64,000 nucleotides of DNA from NCBI GenBank assembly GCA_003514385.1, contig DOQR01000006.1:1-64000 (forward strand), given 5' to 3'. Below, one piece after another: positions 62,945 through 64,000 of the stretch; the first letter of the stretch is position 1, and each line of letters starts with the position of its first letter. The notes beneath the pieces are model-generated. The model was not told the DNA's origin. It saw only the letters and a list, made by a program, of their open reading frames with translations, and did no database searches. The DNA is from Oscillospiraceae bacterium. Lineage in GTDB: Bacteria; Bacillota; Clostridia; Oscillospirales; Acutalibacteraceae. The position numbers and the translations under genes are program-made.

Positions 62945-62973
62945 TTGACAGCAGAAAATGCATTTGCTATAGT
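62945..62973 (+). promoter_or_regulatory. Promoter of the last gene
   Basis: TTGACA, 17-bp spacer, TATAGT with TGC in front (extended -10). About 170 nt of leader follow, in which I see no riboswitch or terminator. The rest of the gap 62818-63149 is AT-rich and empty. Confidence 0.75.
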
Positions 62974-63149
62974 TATTGTGCTGTTTTGCGACAGAAGTTA
63001 TATAAAAGCGACAGAATAATGCATATCCACTTCATATTCAACGATATTTTATCTGCCCGTATTTATATGCTCCGTTATCATCACTGCCATTTGTCCGTAC
63101 CACAGTTGGGAAGGTACAGATAAAAATAAAAAATATGGAAGGGAAAAAC

Positions 63150-63995
63150 ATGTTTGACAGAAAGAATTTTATCAAAATTGTAATTGCCGCCTGCACCATT
63201 TTTTCGGCGCTTATCGGCGCACTGACCGGTAAACTTGACAAGCCGGCCGCTCCCCCCGAGGGTGCTACGCTGGTCAGCGACAAGAATATCGTGCTCACCG
63301 ATGCAATTACAAAGGCTCAGGGCCTGACAAACGACGGAGAGTATTTTTATTTCAGCGGCAAAACAACCCTGACAAAAATGGCTCTCGACGGCGAGACAAC
63401 CGTAATTAAGAAGGTAGCCGCTATCCCCGTCGAGCTCACCTCCAAATACAACAGCAACCATCTCGGCGGTCTCTCCTACTACAACGGCAAGATCTATGCC
63501 GCGCTTGAAGACAACCAGTTCTATAAGCATCCGCTTATCGCAGTTTATGATGCGGAGACTCTTGAGTACACCGGCGAGTTCTTTGAGGTCAGCAACCAGT
63601 CCCACATGGCATGGTGCGCTGTCAACCCCGAGGACGGACTCATCTACACCTCCGATTGGTCGAACGCCACTCAGCTCAACGTTTATTCCGTTGACGGTTT
63701 TGAGTATGTAAAGACCATCGAGCTGTCCGCTCCCATCGACAGAGTCCAGGGTGCAGAGTTCTACAAGGGCACTCTCTATCTCTCCAGCGATGTCAAGAAC
63801 GACACTAAGCCGATTCTCGCTATAGACGTTTCCACAGGCGTTGTCTCCACAGCATTCAACACCAACCTCGGTAAGGGCTTTGAGGCCGAAGACGTCACCA
63901 TTCTTCCCATGGACGACGGTTCCCTGTTCCACATCATTGCGGCAGGCAAGTCTCGCCTCAATATCCATTTCAGTCACTACTCCATCGACGAGTAA
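63150..63995 (+). CDS. Secreted or membrane-tethered beta-propeller-like protein
   Basis: 281 residues. One N-terminal hydrophobic helix (IKIVIAACTIFSALIGALTG) acts as signal or anchor. The rest is repeated four-strand blades: DAITKAQGLTNDGEYFYFSG, LGGLSYYNGKIYAALEDN, WCAVNPEDGLIYTSDWSN, VQGAEFYKGTLYLSSDVK. The pattern resembles NHL/SMP-30-type propellers, about four to five blades visible. Function unknown. ATG at 63150 has GGAAGGGA upstream. Complete; stop at 63993-63995. Confidence 0.75.
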   Translation: MFDRKNFIKIVIAACTIFSALIGALTGKLDKPAAPPEGATLVSDKNIVLTDAITKAQGLTNDGEYFYFSGKTTLTKMALDGETTVIKKVAAIPVELTSKYNSNHLGGLSYYNGKIYAALEDNQFYKHPLIAVYDAETLEYTGEFFEVSNQSHMAWCAVNPEDGLIYTSDWSNATQLNVYSVDGFEYVKTIELSAPIDRVQGAEFYKGTLYLSSDVKNDTKPILAIDVSTGVVSTAFNTNLGKGFEAEDVTILPMDDGSLFHIIAAGKSRLNIHFSHYSIDE

Positions 63996-64000
63996 GGCTG

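Overview
The window looks like chromosome of a gut-dwelling Clostridia species, most likely Oscillospiraceae/Ruminococcaceae. The grounds are a Firmicutes-type LexA with a CAAAC-N4-GTTTG operator, a rimP-nusA-rnpM-ylxQ-infB-rbfA-nrnA operon, DUF951 beside prfA, AGGAGG ribosome binding sites, fairly GC-rich coding DNA, a bile salt hydrolase, and lipoprotein signals followed by Thr/Ser/Asp-rich linkers. I see no rRNA, tRNA, CRISPR array, prophage or integrase. The family calls are my own reading of the sequence and were not searched.

Layout. 1-5.7 kb: an alpha-L-rhamnosidase and sugar symporter operon, then a decayed patch with a truncated AraC regulator, a feoB cut after 46 codons, and an intact feoA. 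5.8-15 kb: a minus-strand envelope cluster built around an SPFH/zinc-ribbon protein, a TPM-domain protein, a double zinc-ribbon membrane protein, two lipoproteins, an Ig-like surface protein and several unknowns, resembling B. subtilis ydjGHI without pspA. 15-19.3 kb: a signalling set (membrane sensor-like protein, histidine kinase, LuxR-type regulator, degenerate receiver) carrying a MITE-like element. 19.4-29 kb: a broken phosphoesterase, bile salt hydrolase, aminotransferase, secreted lipase-like protein, GNAT-YoaP protein and lexA on the minus strand; then a serine hydrolase, a YhhN protein and a small unknown on the plus strand.

29-30 kb is repeat-rich non-coding DNA leading to a small XRE regulator with a large palindrome. 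30.3-35.3 kb is a housekeeping operon (DUF951, prfA, threonylcarbamoyl-AMP synthase, coaE, lytic transglycosylase, M18 aminopeptidase). 35.4-39.5 kb holds an S1-domain protein, a PNTG-type surface protein, a DUF4474 lipoprotein and a YfbR-like nucleotidase. 39.6-42.7 kb is a Crp/Fnr-type regulator followed by an ABC importer of the NitT/TauT type. 42.7-49.2 kb is the nusA-infB operon. 49.3-57.3 kb is nitrogen and amino-acid metabolism: glutamine synthetase, amidohydrolase, HAD phosphatase, an aminotransferase with trpS, and argGH. 57.5-62.8 kb holds three tandem, strongly diverged alpha/beta-hydrolase paralogues with no family I can name; a secreted beta-propeller-like protein closes the window.

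The most interesting parts are the three-paralogue hydrolase array, the PspA-less SPFH/TPM/zinc-ribbon envelope cluster next to an unusual two-component set, and several clear regulatory sites (LexA operator on its own promoter, Fnr-like operator on the crp promoter, back-to-back glnA/amidohydrolase promoters, an 18-bp-arm palindrome before the XRE gene). Between 5 and 21 kb at least five genes are broken by deletion, stop codon or frameshift. This is either real decay or local assembly error and should be settled first.
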